Of a stretch of DNA of 64,000 nucleotides, positions 32,405 to 44,784 are shown one piece after another. The notes beneath the pieces were generated by a model. It was not told the origin of the DNA, ran no database searches, and saw nothing but the letters and a program-made list of their open reading frames with translations. The stretch comes from Oscillospiraceae bacterium (lineage in GTDB: Bacteria; Bacillota; Clostridia; Oscillospirales; Ruminococcaceae). Made by a program: the position numbers and the translations under genes. Numbering within the stretch: position 1 is the stretch's first letter; each line of letters starts with the position of its first letter. The stretch covers positions 22,333 through 86,332 of the forward strand of contig JAUNJJ010000005.1 in the NCBI GenBank assembly GCA_030533325.1, in the 5' to 3' direction.

Positions 32405-32560
32405 CTATTTACCTCTTCAAATAAATATTTTTAAGCTACCTTATATTATAGCATTTATTTACGCTGTTTTAAAGTATTTCGTAAAATTTTCATCATACAT
32501 ATATTTGATTTTATGTAATATTTATGTTATGATAAATAAAATACAGAGAGCAGGTGACCT

Positions 32561-33343
32561 ATGAAAATAACAAATTTTTCAGTAAATACAGGAAAAATGA
32601 AAAATAACGCACATTTCAGAATTGTACACATATCCGATCTGCACAAAAAAACTTTCGGGGAAAACAACATCCTTCTTATCAGGCAGATTGAGAAACTTTG
32701 TCCTGATGCAGTATTTATGACAGGGGATATGATAAGCCGCTCATCAGAAGATATAACTCCTCTTAAACATCTGATTACCGGACTGTCAGCGAATTTTCCG
32801 GTTTATTATTCCATGGGAAATCATGAAAAAGATGCCGCTGTAACCAACAGCAGACTTTACACTGAACTCATAGAGTTCGCCGGAAAATACTGTACTGTCC
32901 TTGACAACGATACCTGCTTTATCGAAAATGAAAACTTTACTCTTCGCATATCCGGACTTACCGTTCCGCAGGAATGCTACAAGGTTAACGGCCGGTACAA
33001 AAATCTTAAAAGCATATCAGCTGCGGACGTTAACCTTCTGCTAAACGTTAACGTCCGGCAGGTTAACCATCAGGAGAACGTTAACATTCTCATGGCCCAC
33101 AATCCGAATTTTTTTGACGCGTATGCAGAATACGGCAGCGATGTAATTCTGTCAGGTCATGTTCACGGCGGATGTATAAAACTGCCTTTGATAGGAGGTC
33201 TTCTTTCACCGGAAAGAAAATTTTTCCCGAAATATTATTCCGGACTCTATAAAAAAGGAAAATCATCAATGATTGTTTCATGCGGTCTCGGTAAATTCAG
33301 ACTTTTCAATCCTCCTGAAATATGCGTAATCGATATTTATTAA
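32561..33343 (+). CDS. calcineurin-like metallophosphoesterase
   Basis: 260 residues. All metal-binding motifs are present in order: HISDLHKK, FMTGDMIS, SMGNHEKD, LMAHNPNFF and LSGHVHGGCIKLP. It resembles the YaeI/YkuE group of membrane-associated phosphoesterases, though no transmembrane helix is seen. The start ATG follows GAGCAGGTGACCT. Within 102 bases (32984-33085) its coding sequence contains five GTTAAC palindromes, each encoding Val-Asn, a pattern otherwise found only near the origin. Confidence 0.88.
   Translation: MKITNFSVNTGKMKNNAHFRIVHISDLHKKTFGENNILLIRQIEKLCPDAVFMTGDMISRSSEDITPLKHLITGLSANFPVYYSMGNHEKDAAVTNSRLYTELIEFAGKYCTVLDNDTCFIENENFTLRISGLTVPQECYKVNGRYKNLKSISAADVNLLLNVNVRQVNHQENVNILMAHNPNFFDAYAEYGSDVILSGHVHGGCIKLPLIGGLLSPERKFFPKYYSGLYKKGKSSMIVSCGLGKFRLFNPPEICVIDIY
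32984..33085. repeat. cluster of five GTTAAC palindromes inside a gene
   Basis: GTTAAC at 32984, 33029, 33047, 33062 and 33080, spaced 45, 18, 15 and 18 bases. The hexamer is absent from the rest of the window outside 40.4-45.4 kb. Spacing in whole codons follows from all five lying in frame as Val-Asn. Confidence 0.7.
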
Positions 33344-33415
33344 AAAATGAATAATCATTAAAAAAATGCAGATAATCCTTTTGAAAATCATTTTTCAGAA
33401 AGGAAAAAATCATAT

Positions 33416-33856
33416 ATGAACATTACACCCGAACAATACAGCCGTATGACGGACAGTGCTTCACCAAAGTCAAAAAGCCTTGTCAATATACCTGTTGCAT
33501 TTTTATCAGGCGGACTCATCTGCACAGCAGGTCAGATTATACTGAATATTTTTGAATCTGCAGGAATGGATGAAAAAACAGCGGGAACCTGGACCTCCAT
33601 TGTCCTGATATTTACAAGTATGATTCTTACAGGAACCGGAATATATGAAAAAGCAGCAAAACATGCCGGTGCCGGAACTCTTGTTCCTATAACCGGTTTT
33701 GCAAACTCTGTTGTATCTCCTGCAATCGAATCCAAAAGTGAAGGATTTATCCTCGGAGTCGGTTCAAAAATATTTACAATTGCAGGTCCGGTCATACTTT
33801 ACGGAACTACCGCTTCTCTCATATACGGAATATTTTATTATTTATCCGGATTTTAA
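33416..33856 (+). CDS. spoVAC: SpoVAC-like membrane protein
   Basis: 146 residues with several membrane helices (VNIPVAFLSGGLICTAGQII, TWTSIVLIFTSMILTGTGIY, AGTLVPITGFANSVVSPAIE, IAGPVILYGTTASLIYGIFY). Length and motifs match the sporulation protein SpoVAC, a subunit of the dipicolinic acid channel. SpoVAD and SpoVAE are not beside it. In organisms not known to sporulate, an orphan SpoVAC could be a relic, or a mechanosensitive-type channel as reported for Bacillus SpoVAC. Ribosome binding site AGAAAGG upstream. Confidence 0.75.
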   Translation: MNITPEQYSRMTDSASPKSKSLVNIPVAFLSGGLICTAGQIILNIFESAGMDEKTAGTWTSIVLIFTSMILTGTGIYEKAAKHAGAGTLVPITGFANSVVSPAIESKSEGFILGVGSKIFTIAGPVILYGTTASLIYGIFYYLSGF

Positions 33857-33862
33857 AAACAC

Positions 33863-33892
33863 AAGGTTGCACAGCATCTGCCGTGCAACCTT
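33863..33892. terminator. bidirectional terminator between spoVAC and gyrA
   Basis: AAGGTTGCAC (33863-33872) pairs with GTGCAACCTT (33883-33892), 10-base loop, between two convergent genes. Confidence 0.85.
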
Positions 33893-33899
33893 AACTTAT

Positions 33900-36458
33900 T
33901 TATTCTTCATCATCAGGAGGTGTATCTTCCTCGATAACCTCATTTTTTTCCTCCTCTGAAGCCCTCTGCTCTTCAGCAAGAATTTCTTCGTCAGCAGGGG
34001 TTTCAACAGCTTCAATCTCAGCCGTATCATCATGTTCTGCACGTGTAAATGTAACTACGCGGTCATCACCGTCAACTCTCATTACCTTAACACCTGTTGC
34101 ATAACGTCCCATTATTCTGATATCACTTGTTCGTATTCTGATAACTACGCCGTCAAGTGAGATAAGGATAATATCGTCAGTTTCGTCAACAACTTTAATT
34201 CCGCAGACATAGCCCTTCTCTTCTGAAACCTTGTAGTTGAGAAGACCATATCCTCCTCTGTTCTGAACACGGTATGAATCAAGCTCTGCTCTTCTTCCGA
34301 GACCCTTGTCGGATACAGTAAGAACTGTAGCACCTTCACGTACTCTCGCAATGGAAACAACATAGTCTCCTTCACGAAGTTTTATAGCCTTTACACCATG
34401 TGCGGATCTTGAAAGCGGACGTACTGTCTGTTCATCTATACGGATTGCCATACCGTTTCTTGTGGCGATAAGGAGATGTGCATTGCCCTCTGTCATTCTT
34501 ACTCCGGCAATTTCGTCACCCTCATCAAGACCGATAGCAATAAGACCGTTCTTGCGGACATTTTTGTATGCCGAAAGATTAGTACGCTTTATCTTACCGT
34601 TTTTGGTTACAAGTATGAGATACTTGCCCTCATCAAAGTCAGAAGTCTTTATCATCGCAGCAATCTTCTCATCCTCCTGGAGCGGAAGGAGATTTACCGC
34701 GTTAAGTCCTCTTGAGGCCTTTGAACCTTCAGGAATCTCATAGCACTTAAGCTTGTACATAATACCCTTGGTCGTTATAAAGAGAATATTGTCGTGGGTC
34801 GAAGCAATAAACATTTCGTTTACAACATCTTCCTCACGCTGCTTCATACCGATAACACCCTTGCCGCCGCGCTTCTGAGTCTTGTATGCATCGAGCGCCA
34901 TACGCTTGATATAACCGATATTTGTATATGTGAGTACGCATTCTTCAACAGGGATAAGATCTTCAATATCAACTTCACCGCTGACATTTTCAATCTTTGT
35001 ACGTCTTTCATCGTTGAACTTCTTTCTTATCTCAGCAAGCTCCTCTCTGATGATTTCCTTTACTTTTGATTCATCAGCAAGAATTGCTTCGAATTCTGCA
35101 ATCTTAATATTAAGAGCAGCCAGTTCATCGATAATCTTCTGTCTCTCCATATTTGAGAGCTGATAGAGCTGCATTCTTGCAATAGCTTCAGCCTGAATAT
35201 CAGTAAGTCCGAATCTTTCGCAGAGTCTTTCCTTAATCTCAGTCATGTTTCTTGAACTGCGGCAGATCTTTATTACCTCATCAATATTGTCAGCTGCAAT
35301 AACGAGACCTTCAAGTATATGAGCTCTTTCCTTAGCCTTACGGAGATCATAAATCGTTCTCTTTGTGATTACTTCCATCTGGAATTCAAGATACTTTTCA
35401 AGCATCTGCTTGAGAGTGAGAACCTTTGGTTCTCCGTTTACAAGTGCAAGAAGAATAACACCGACTGTATCCTGGAGCTGAGTATATGAATAAAGCTTAT
35501 TGAGTACAATCTGAGGAACTGCATCCTTCTTGAGCTCGATAACAATTCTCATACCGTCTCTGTCAGATTCATCCCTGATGGTATGAATGCCTTCAATTCT
35601 CTTGTCCTTAACAAGGTTGGCTATATTTTCAATAAGCCTTGCCTTGTTTACCATATACGGAATCTCCGAAACTATTATGCAGTTTCTTCCCTTGATTTCC
35701 TCAATGTTTGTAAGAGCTCTTAAAATTATTTTTCCGCGTCCTGTACCATATGCAGCTCTCATGCCGGCACGCCCCATGATAACACCGCCAGTAGGGAAGT
35801 CAGGTGCCTTGATGAATTCCATAAGCTCATCAAGAGTACAGTCCGGGTTGTCAATAAGAAGGTTAATTCCGTCAATTACCTCTCCGAGATTGTGAGGAGG
35901 TATGTTTGTTGCCATACCTACGGCAATACCAACAGAACCGTTTACAAGAAGATTAGGGAATCTTGAAGGAAGTACAACCGGTTCCTTAAGTCTGTCATCG
36001 TAGTTGGATGTATACGGAATAGTTTCTTTGTTGATGTCTGTGAGCATCTCGACAGCCATCTTTGTCATCTTTGCTTCAGTATAACGGTAAGCAGCCGGCG
36101 GGTCACCGTCGACACTACCAAAGTTTCCGTGACCGTCAACAAGAGGATAACGGAGTGAAAACTTCTGGGCAAGTCTTACAAGTGCATCGTAAACTGAAGA
36201 GTCACCGTGAGGATGATAACGACCAAGTACAGCACCGACGGTATCAGCACATTTTCTGTATGCCTTGTCAGGAGTAAGACCGTTTTCATGAAGTGTGTAA
36301 AGTATTCTTCTGTGTACAGGCTTAAGTCCGTCCCTGACATCAGGCAATGCTCGTGAAACAATTACAGACATTGAATAGTCAAGGAACGATTTTTCCATTT
36401 CATTTTCTATGTTTCTCGAAATAATTTTCGAATTGCTGTTTGCAATTTCAAAATCCAC
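33900..36458 (-). CDS. gyrA: DNA gyrase subunit A
   Basis: 852 residues. The breakage-reunion domain begins with [24 protein letters not shown]; the catalytic tyrosine lies in [11 protein letters not shown]. The GyrA box in [14 protein letters not shown] and the six-bladed C-terminal propeller are present. The tail is strongly acidic (about 45 residues, ending TPPDDEE). With GyrB it introduces negative supercoils. It is last in the leftward origin cluster, separated from gyrB by the YcxB-like gene. Confidence 0.98.
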   Translation of the reverse strand: MDFEIANSNSKIISRNIENEMEKSFLDYSMSVIVSRALPDVRDGLKPVHRRILYTLHENGLTPDKAYRKCADTVGAVLGRYHPHGDSSVYDALVRLAQKFSLRYPLVDGHGNFGSVDGDPPAAYRYTEAKMTKMAVEMLTDINKETIPYTSNYDDRLKEPVVLPSRFPNLLVNGSVGIAVGMATNIPPHNLGEVIDGINLLIDNPDCTLDELMEFIKAPDFPTGGVIMGRAGMRAAYGTGRGKIILRALTNIEEIKGRNCIIVSEIPYMVNKARLIENIANLVKDKRIEGIHTIRDESDRDGMRIVIELKKDAVPQIVLNKLYSYTQLQDTVGVILLALVNGEPKVLTLKQMLEKYLEFQMEVITKRTIYDLRKAKERAHILEGLVIAADNIDEVIKICRSSRNMTEIKERLCERFGLTDIQAEAIARMQLYQLSNMERQKIIDELAALNIKIAEFEAILADESKVKEIIREELAEIRKKFNDERRTKIENVSGEVDIEDLIPVEECVLTYTNIGYIKRMALDAYKTQKRGGKGVIGMKQREEDVVNEMFIASTHDNILFITTKGIMYKLKCYEIPEGSKASRGLNAVNLLPLQEDEKIAAMIKTSDFDEGKYLILVTKNGKIKRTNLSAYKNVRKNGLIAIGLDEGDEIAGVRMTEGNAHLLIATRNGMAIRIDEQTVRPLSRSAHGVKAIKLREGDYVVSIARVREGATVLTVSDKGLGRRAELDSYRVQNRGGYGLLNYKVSEEKGYVCGIKVVDETDDIILISLDGVVIRIRTSDIRIMGRYATGVKVMRVDGDDRVVTFTRAEHDDTAEIEAVETPADEEILAEEQRASEEEKNEVIEEDTPPDDEE

Positions 36459-36464
36459 CTTTTA

Positions 36465-37100
36465 TCAATTCCTTTCCTCGATAAATTTAGCTTTTTTAAA
36501 GCTTTCAGTCAGCAGTTTTGTTTCGTCGGCGCTGAAAATATTTTTAGGAACTACATAGAACATTCTTTTTACAAGATAGATTATGTAGTAATCTTTTTTC
36601 TCAAGAATTTTAACGTCGTCATTAACGAAATCAATTACTGTTTTTACAACTCCGGCAGGAGCTGTTTCCTCAGGCTCAGCAAAAAAATCTTCTTCCGCAT
36701 CATCCTTTTTTTCATCCGTACCCTCAGGATTTTCAGAATTATCAGTTTCACCGGATGAAAATTCCTTAGTGCATATGGAAATGCTGCTTTCGTAAACCTC
36801 CACTGAATACCTGTCTCCCTGTATTCCTTCAATGGAATTCATGAGATTTTTTCTTATCATGAATGTGTTAAGCCATATTCCTGCCGTAAGAAAGGCACAG
36901 ATTATAATTATCATAACACATACTGTATTTCCCGGATCCCTGATAAAAGGCGGTATATATGATATACCTATCAGGGCAAAAGCACATGTCATAAGAATGT
37001 TTTTCGGATAAGCAAACTTCTTCTGAAAGTCTGTAAATGCGTTTCTGAACATCTCAAGACTTATGCTGTATTCTTTTGAAAACAATGGTTTCTCGTTCAT
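36465..37100 (-). CDS. YcxB-like membrane protein between gyrB and gyrA
   Basis: 211 residues. Two transmembrane helices near the N-terminus (ILMTCAFALIGISYIPPFI, VCVMIIIICAFLTAGIWLNTF), then a soluble part with an acidic insert (about 118-142) and a YcxB-type C-terminal motif (KKDYYIIYLVKRMFYVVPKNIFS). Function unknown. It starts 21 bases after gyrB and ends six bases before gyrA, so it belongs to the gyrase transcript. The position between the gyrase genes is unusual. Confidence 0.75.
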   Translation of the reverse strand: MNEKPLFSKEYSISLEMFRNAFTDFQKKFAYPKNILMTCAFALIGISYIPPFIRDPGNTVCVMIIIICAFLTAGIWLNTFMIRKNLMNSIEGIQGDRYSVEVYESSISICTKEFSSGETDNSENPEGTDEKKDDAEEDFFAEPEETAPAGVVKTVIDFVNDDVKILEKKDYYIIYLVKRMFYVVPKNIFSADETKLLTESFKKAKFIEERN

Positions 37101-37121
37101 ATTTTCTTCCTTTATGATAAA

Positions 37122-39351
<2,230 letters not shown>

Positions 39352-39367
39352 AGAAACTCTTCCTCTC

Positions 39368-40486
39368 TCAGTTTACTATACTGCCCTCGTGCATTTCAAA
39401 AATGTCATCACAGCGATGAATTACAGCCCGGTGATTGCAGGTGGTAATAAAAACCTGCATATCAGCGATTATGCTGCAGACAAAATTCTGTCTGTTTTCA
39501 TCAAGTTCACCCATAACATCATCAAGAAGGATGACAGGTGATTCATGTTTTTCCTCACTGTAAATCTGAGCCTGAGCAAGACGCATAACAAGAGCTGTAC
39601 TTTTCTGCTGTCCCTGAGATCCGTAATCTCTGACGCTGAGACCGTTTATCCTGAGAGATATCTCATCTCTTCCTGCTCCGGTATGAGTATATCCGAGCCT
39701 TATATCATCAGGAATGCTGTTTTTCAGCTTTTTATAATAAAATTCCGTCATCAAGCTGTCAGGAAACTCAGGATATTCGTAATCAGGAGGAAAAATGCCT
39801 GACTGATAGGATATGCTGAGATTTTCCGTCCCGCCGGCTATTTTACTGTATAATTCTTGGCAGTATCTGTTAAGTTTAATCACATACTGATTTCTCATAC
39901 AGGAAATATACGAGCCTGCTGCTGCAAGCTGTCTGTCCCATATATCAAGGCTTTCTTCTGAATCTTTTCCGATGATAATGTTTTTCAGAACAGCATTGCG
40001 CTGAGTGATGAGCTGATCGAATTTTCTTATATAGCTCATTGACCTTGGCTTAAGCTGAGAATAGCAGAGATCTATGAAAGTTCTTCTTCTTTCCGGAGTT
40101 CCCTTAATAAGTTCGGTATCCTCCGGAAGAAATGCTATGCATTTAAAATTTTCAAACAGCTTGCTGCTGCTTTTTAAAACAATTCCATTTAGTGTTATTT
40201 GTTTATTTTTCGGACTTTTCCGAACCATACGATAATTAATTTCCTGAGTTCTGACTTCGTCTTCAAAAGTAATATTTATGTTAAATTCATCGGAATCAAA
40301 ACCGATATAGTCTTTTTCTTTTGAATTACGGAAACTACGGCATCCTGTTGATATCCAGATTGCCTCAAGAAGATTGGTTTTACCCTGCGCGTTCTGTCCG
40401 TAAATTATATTAAAGTTTTTTCCGGGAATGAGATTGATTTCCTTAAGATTTCTGAATCCGGAAATCTGAATTCTGGTGATACGCAT
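39368..40486 (-). CDS. recF: DNA recombination and repair protein RecF
   Basis: 372 residues. Walker A in IYGQNAQGKTNLLEAIW, signature SVRDYGSQGQQKSTALVMRLAQ, Walker B in SPVILLDDVMGELDENRQNF. RecF loads RecA at gaps with RecO and RecR. It follows yaaA by two bases, standard for this locus. Confidence 0.97.
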   Translation of the reverse strand: MRITRIQISGFRNLKEINLIPGKNFNIIYGQNAQGKTNLLEAIWISTGCRSFRNSKEKDYIGFDSDEFNINITFEDEVRTQEINYRMVRKSPKNKQITLNGIVLKSSSKLFENFKCIAFLPEDTELIKGTPERRRTFIDLCYSQLKPRSMSYIRKFDQLITQRNAVLKNIIIGKDSEESLDIWDRQLAAAGSYISCMRNQYVIKLNRYCQELYSKIAGGTENLSISYQSGIFPPDYEYPEFPDSLMTEFYYKKLKNSIPDDIRLGYTHTGAGRDEISLRINGLSVRDYGSQGQQKSTALVMRLAQAQIYSEEKHESPVILLDDVMGELDENRQNFVCSIIADMQVFITTCNHRAVIHRCDDIFEMHEGSIVN

Positions 40487-40488
40487 AG

Positions 40489-40701
40489 TCAGTTAACAGT
40501 AATTATATATCCGTTAAATTCCACTGTATCTCCGGAACGAACTTTTTTGCCTCTCATTGTGCAGATTTCGCCGTTAAATGACACTTCACCGTTCTGAATA
40601 GCTTCCTTTGCCATTCCACCGGTTTCAGCTGCACCTGAAAATTTCAGCAGAGAGTCAAGTTTTATAAACTCAGTTGAAATGTTTACATCAAGTTTTTTCA
40701 T
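40489..40701 (-). CDS. yaaA: S4-domain RNA-binding protein YaaA
   Basis: 70 residues with the S4 pattern ([54 protein letters not shown]). It belongs to the small RNA-binding proteins conserved between dnaN and recF. Its last two codons are GTT AAC, one of the clustered palindromes. Confidence 0.92.
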   Translation of the reverse strand: MKKLDVNISTEFIKLDSLLKFSGAAETGGMAKEAIQNGEVSFNGEICTMRGKKVRSGDTVEFNGYIITVN

Positions 40702-40717
40702 AAAAGTTAACCTTCTC

Positions 40718-41872
40718 TTACTTTCTGAGCTGTATTGGCATAAGAAGATACATAAAGCTGTCTCCGTTTGTCGGAACGATACGAACCGGCTTGTTGGCTG
40801 CCATCAGCTGAATTTTTATTTTATCTGTTTCACATGCTTTGAGTGCATCAAGAAGAAATTTGTTATTAAATCCTATTTCGATGGCTTCTCCGTTAACTTC
40901 TGCAGGTATGGAATCATTAATCTTACCTATACTTGTCTTACAGTCAATCCTGAGTGAACCGTCTTCAAAAACGCATCTTACAGGACATTTGTTTTTTTCA
41001 TTTATGAGAAGAGAGCATCTTTCGATACTGTCATAAAATTCTCTGGTTTTAATTATGACTTCTGTTTTGAAATCAGAAGGAATACTTGCCTTGTAGTTGT
41101 GAAATTCACCTTCAAGCAGACGAGAAACAACATAATATCCGGAAATCTCAAATATGATATTTTTTGAGTTTGTGAAAATATGGCAGATTTCTTCTTTGTT
41201 TTCTGAAGAATCCTGAGAATTATCTTCAGGAGAAGGTTTTGATGAATCACCTTTTGAAAGAAGTTTTGAGATTTCATTAAGTGTTTTTGAAGGAACAACG
41301 AAGTTAACTTTCTCATCTGTACCTATTCCTTCAGTTCTGATTGCAAGTCTGAATCCGTCTATGGCAACCATGCGGAAAATTCTGTCTTCGATATCGAAAA
41401 GTTCACCAGTAAGGATTGGCTTATTATCATTTACAGATACAGCATGATTGGTGTGCTCTATCATGTTCTTCAGGATATGCTGAGGTACATCAATACTGTT
41501 GTCACTGTTAATGGATGGAAAATCAGGGTACTCGGCTGCGGATATAGCTGAGATATCATAGGTCGTGTTGTTTCCGAGAATGTTAACGTTTAGCTTTTCA
41601 TCTACGGTAATCTTAAGCTCGTCGGATGACATTCTTCTGATTATTTCGCTGAAAAGCCTTGCGTTAACCACCAGCTCTCCTGAATCATCCGAGTTAACGT
41701 CTATAGCTGTTTTAATTCCAAGTTCCAGATCATAACCGATAAGTTCAAGCTTGTTTTCTGAAAGTTTTAATTTTATTCCTTCAAGTGCTGCTATATTGGA
41801 TTTAACCGGTACAGCTTTAGATACATTTATGATTGCTTCATGCAATTTGTTTTTGTTACATATAAATTCCAT
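40718..41872 (-). CDS. dnaN: DNA polymerase III beta clamp
   Basis: 384 residues from the ATG at 41872 ([20 protein letters not shown]); an in-frame ATG 14 codons earlier lacks a better ribosome binding site and extends beyond the family N-terminus. Three clamp domains; the C-terminus LMPIQLRK matches the typical partner-binding end. An acidic/Ser-rich insert ([20 protein letters not shown]) lies in the middle. Five GTTAAC sites lie in the gene, each encoding Val-Asn. Confidence 0.97.
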   Translation of the reverse strand: MEFICNKNKLHEAIINVSKAVPVKSNIAALEGIKLKLSENKLELIGYDLELGIKTAIDVNSDDSGELVVNARLFSEIIRRMSSDELKITVDEKLNVNILGNNTTYDISAISAAEYPDFPSINSDNSIDVPQHILKNMIEHTNHAVSVNDNKPILTGELFDIEDRIFRMVAIDGFRLAIRTEGIGTDEKVNFVVPSKTLNEISKLLSKGDSSKPSPEDNSQDSSENKEEICHIFTNSKNIIFEISGYYVVSRLLEGEFHNYKASIPSDFKTEVIIKTREFYDSIERCSLLINEKNKCPVRCVFEDGSLRIDCKTSIGKINDSIPAEVNGEAIEIGFNNKFLLDALKACETDKIKIQLMAANKPVRIVPTNGDSFMYLLMPIQLRK

Positions 41873-41914
41873 TTTTAACTGAGCCTTTCTGCAGATGGCT
41901 TTGCCATTCCGCAA

Positions 41915-42313
41915 AATATATATAAATATTAAGATTGTTAACAGTCGTAGCAGTAGGGACTGTTAGTTTGTTGAATTTCATGTTAACCTTCGCTATTGCT
42001 TGTTTCCGGCATCAACAAAGGGATATGGAAAGAATGTTAACGTCTGAGGAAAAATCTCTCCAGTGTTGAAAGGTTTATTTGTTGTGGAGTGAATCTGGAA
42101 AGTTTGTGGAGAGAAATGTTGGAAGAGAAAATTTTCAACTTCGTTAACTTTCGCAGGTTTGTGGAATCACACGGCATGAATGTTAATTTACTGTTGGAAA
42201 ACAGTTTCGGTTTTGATGTTAACCACGCATCCTGTGTTTTTTGAAAACGGTGAAAAGTTCAACTGGTTTTCAACATCTGTTGAAAGAGGTGTTGAAAGAT
42301 TTGTTGATGATGT
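41915..42313. other. oriC: candidate chromosomal replication origin (oriC) region
   Basis: The dnaN-dnaA gap contains about nine 9-mers of the form TGTKGRAAR, a relaxed DnaA box (TGTGGATAA on this strand): 42064, 42083, 42105, 42117, 42160, 42192, 42278 and 42290, plus TTTTCAACA at 42267 on the other strand. No perfect box is present. Five GTTAAC sites lie here too. Leftward and rightward core genes diverge around dnaA/rpmH. The dnaA-rpmH gap (43688-44166) is very A+T rich and could supply the unwinding element, so the origin may be bipartite. Confidence 0.7.
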
Positions 42314-43687
42314 TTATTTTCCCTTGTCTCTGATATTTTTTATTATGTCATCAACCATTTCTCTAAGACTTGCATCTTTTTTCAGGTTGTGTTCAACGTT
42401 GTTTACAGCATATACTATAGTAGAATGATCTCTTCCGCCGAATTCCACTCCTATAGCTACCAGGGACATCTGAGTAATTTCTCTTACTACATAAATTGCG
42501 ATTTTACGTGCGTTGGATATCTGGGCTGATCTTTTGTTCGAACGTATGTCATCAGGGGTGACACCATAAACGTTTGCTACTTCTCCGATTATTTTTTCGA
42601 CTGTTATCGGTATTGGCTGATCGTCATTGAGGATGTCTCTTATTACACTCTGAGCCATTGCCATTGTCGGTGGGCTTCCGGCAAGGTGTTTTAAGGCTTT
42701 AAGTTTCTTTACTGCACCTTCGAGCTGACGGATATTTGTCTTAAGTCTGTTTGCTATGAATTCCGATACTTCATCCGGAAGATTGAGATCAAGCAGTTCA
42801 GCTTTTCTTCTGATGATTGCAATTCTTGTTTCGAAGTCCGGAGTTGATATGTCAGCAATAAGCCCCCATTCAAATCTTGTCCTGATTCTGTCTTCAAGGG
42901 TTTTGATATCCTTAGGCGGCTTATCTGAGGTAAGAACTATCTGACGGCCGTCTTTGTGAAGCTCATTAAATGTATGGAAAAACTCTTCCTGTGTACTTTC
43001 CTTGCCTGCAATAAACTGAACATCGTCTACCAGAAGTACATCTGCGTTTCTGTACTTTTCATGGAACGTTGTAGTTTCCTTTTTCATTTTTATGGCATCA
43101 ATAAGTTCATTTGAAAAGGTTTCGCCTGTTACATATATAATGTTTATTCCCGGGCGGATGCGTTTCATTTCATTTGCTATAGCCGTGAGCAGATGTGTTT
43201 TTCCAAGTCCGCTCGGTCCGTGGATGAACAGCGGGTTGTAGGTGCTTCCGTTGTTGTCTTTTGCCACTGCAGTACATGCGGCATATGCAAATTCGTTTGA
43301 TTTTCCAACTATAAAAGTATCGAATGTGTAGTCATACTCAGCACCTTCGAAACTTTTCTCGAGCTGCTGATGTTTTTCTTCAAGCTCGTCCAGATTAACT
43401 TTTGGGGCTGGATGCTGTGTATCCTGTATTGTTACTATTATCTCGACGTCTATTCCTGTAACTGCTTTAAAAGCCTGTTTGAAAAGTGTTTCGTAGTTAT
43501 TCAGGAATGTATCTTTCTGAAATTCGGTCGGGAAGAACAGAGTAACCTGTTTTCCGTCGAATCCTTTTGTTTCTATTGGTTTAATCCAGAGGTTATATGC
43601 TGTTTCCTGAACTCCGCCTGATTCAACACAGTATTTTTTTACACTGTCAAAAAGGTCTTCAAAGGACTCATAGGAGTTGTCTGACAT
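42314..43687 (-). CDS. dnaA: chromosomal replication initiator DnaA
   Basis: 457 residues. Domain I at the N-terminus, AAA+ domain III with Walker A (GPSGLGKTHLLTAIANE) and Walker B (VLLVDDVQFIAGKESTQEEF), and domain IV with the DnaA signature (GVEFGGRDHSTIVYAVNNVE) that reads DnaA boxes. It is transcribed leftward together with dnaN, the reverse of the rpmH side. Confidence 0.98.
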   Translation of the reverse strand: MSDNSYESFEDLFDSVKKYCVESGGVQETAYNLWIKPIETKGFDGKQVTLFFPTEFQKDTFLNNYETLFKQAFKAVTGIDVEIIVTIQDTQHPAPKVNLDELEEKHQQLEKSFEGAEYDYTFDTFIVGKSNEFAYAACTAVAKDNNGSTYNPLFIHGPSGLGKTHLLTAIANEMKRIRPGINIIYVTGETFSNELIDAIKMKKETTTFHEKYRNADVLLVDDVQFIAGKESTQEEFFHTFNELHKDGRQIVLTSDKPPKDIKTLEDRIRTRFEWGLIADISTPDFETRIAIIRRKAELLDLNLPDEVSEFIANRLKTNIRQLEGAVKKLKALKHLAGSPPTMAMAQSVIRDILNDDQPIPITVEKIIGEVANVYGVTPDDIRSNKRSAQISNARKIAIYVVREITQMSLVAIGVEFGGRDHSTIVYAVNNVEHNLKKDASLREMVDDIIKNIRDKGK

Positions 43688-44166
43688 TATTTTTATCCTC
43701 CTGTAAATATTTTTTCCGGTTTTTCCGGTTGCTTTTGCTTTTCCCCGTTAACAGGGTACAATTACAATTATATTTATTATATCACGTTTTTTATTTTTTT
43801 TCAAGTTAACTGAACAGCATTTGGATATGCTGCGATAGCCGTTATTTTAATTTCAAATGAAGGCCTGCTGTATTTGCATCGGGCGTTAACATCAAAATCT
43901 TTATGCAATTACGTTATATAGTATAATTTTTGAGCGCTTTAATTGTATGAATAATAAATAAATTTTAAAAATTTTTAAAAAGACTTGACACAGACAATTG
44001 TATTGGGATATAATTTATTATTGCAGGGTTATGTTATTTATTCGGTATTCATTTTTTGTATGAATACGGTGATAAGCTGCTTGTTGTAGTTTACTATTGA
44101 ATAAAAACTGTAGGGCACACAACCGGGTGCCTTGTATATCAAATTAAGACACTGGAGGTAATAATA
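43688..44166. other. dnaA-rpmH intergenic region
   Basis: 479 bases between divergent genes, rich in A and T, with three GTTAAC sites (43747, 43805, 43885) and the rpmH promoter at 43985. No clear DnaA boxes are visible. It may be the unwinding part of a bipartite origin. Confidence 0.5.
43985..44014 (+). promoter_or_regulatory. rpmH promoter
   Basis: TTGACA (43985-43990), 18-base spacer, TATAAT (44009-44014). The leader is about 150 bases long before rpmH. Confidence 0.85.
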
Positions 44167-44301
44167 ATGAAAAGAACTTATCAGCCAAAGAAACTTCACA
44201 GAAAGAAGGAACACGGTTTCAGAAAGAGAATGTCTACAAGCAACGGACGCAAGGTTCTTGCAAGAAGACGTTTAAAGGGAAGAGCAAGACTCACTCACTA
44301 A
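44167..44301 (+). CDS. rpmH: ribosomal protein L34
   Basis: 44 residues, [20 protein letters not shown] at the start and [15 protein letters not shown] at the end, the full-length L34. It sits in the 50S subunit. Ribosome binding site GGAGG upstream. It opens the conserved rpmH-rnpA-yidD-yidC-jag-mnmE-mnmG-rsmG series. Confidence 0.98.
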   Translation: MKRTYQPKKLHRKKEHGFRKRMSTSNGRKVLARRRLKGRARLTH

Positions 44302-44314
44302 TCTGTTTTTATGT

Positions 44315-44400
44315 CTGTCAGTAACGGCAGCGTTGCTGACAGCGAAAATTTATTAACTATGTCATCAAAGAAGGCCACAATTTTTATTATTTTGTGGTCT
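44315..44400 (+). terminator. two hairpins between rpmH and rnpA
   Basis: First: CTGTCAGTAACG (44315-44326) with CGTTGCTGACAG (44331-44342), 12 bp, loop GCAG. Second: AGGCCACAA (44372-44380) with TTGTGGTCT (44392-44400). Neither has a long T-run. They may partly terminate or process the transcript so that rpmH exceeds rnpA. Confidence 0.6.
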
Positions 44401-44424
44401 ATTTAATTAAGAAAACAATTTTTT

Positions 44425-44784
44425 ATGATCTACACTGAGGTTTTAAACAGGAATAAAGATTTTATGAATCTGTATCACCGCGGGAAGTCATTAGTTTCAA
44501 AGGCTGTCGTTATTTACTTCAGACCAAACGGACTCCCGTACAACAGATTCGGCATAACAGCCGGGAAAAAAGTAGGTAATGCTGTTATGCGAAATCGTGC
44601 AAAGCGAATAATAAGACAGGCTTATCGTGAAAATGAACTTTTGTTTCCACTTGGTATCGATATAGTATTCGTTGCCAGAAGATATGCGGCAGAGGTAAAG
44701 GAAGACTATCTTAGTGATTATATAAGAAAATACGCTGTTGAGCAGATAGATTCTCACTTGACTTCCCTGGAGGAAACAAAATAA
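44425..44784 (+). CDS. rnpA: ribonuclease P protein component
   Basis: 119 residues. The family motif is intact ([20 protein letters not shown], then YRENELLF), as is the N-terminal [20 protein letters not shown]. It binds the RNase P RNA for tRNA 5' maturation. Its stop overlaps the yidD start. Confidence 0.95.
   Translation: MIYTEVLNRNKDFMNLYHRGKSLVSKAVVIYFRPNGLPYNRFGITAGKKVGNAVMRNRAKRIIRQAYRENELLFPLGIDIVFVARRYAAEVKEDYLSDYIRKYAVEQIDSHLTSLEETK

Larger units (their letters stand above)
40492..43890. repeat. origin-region cluster of 15 GTTAAC palindromes
   Basis: Start positions: 40492, 40706, 40892, 41303, 41582, 41663, 41693, 41937, 41982, 42036, 42143, 42218, 43747, 43805, 43885. Five lie in the dnaN-dnaA gap, five in dnaN, three upstream of dnaA, two at the yaaA ends. 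None lies inside dnaA or recF. Outside this stretch the only other sites seen are 45305 and the five at 32984-33085. Confidence 0.75.
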
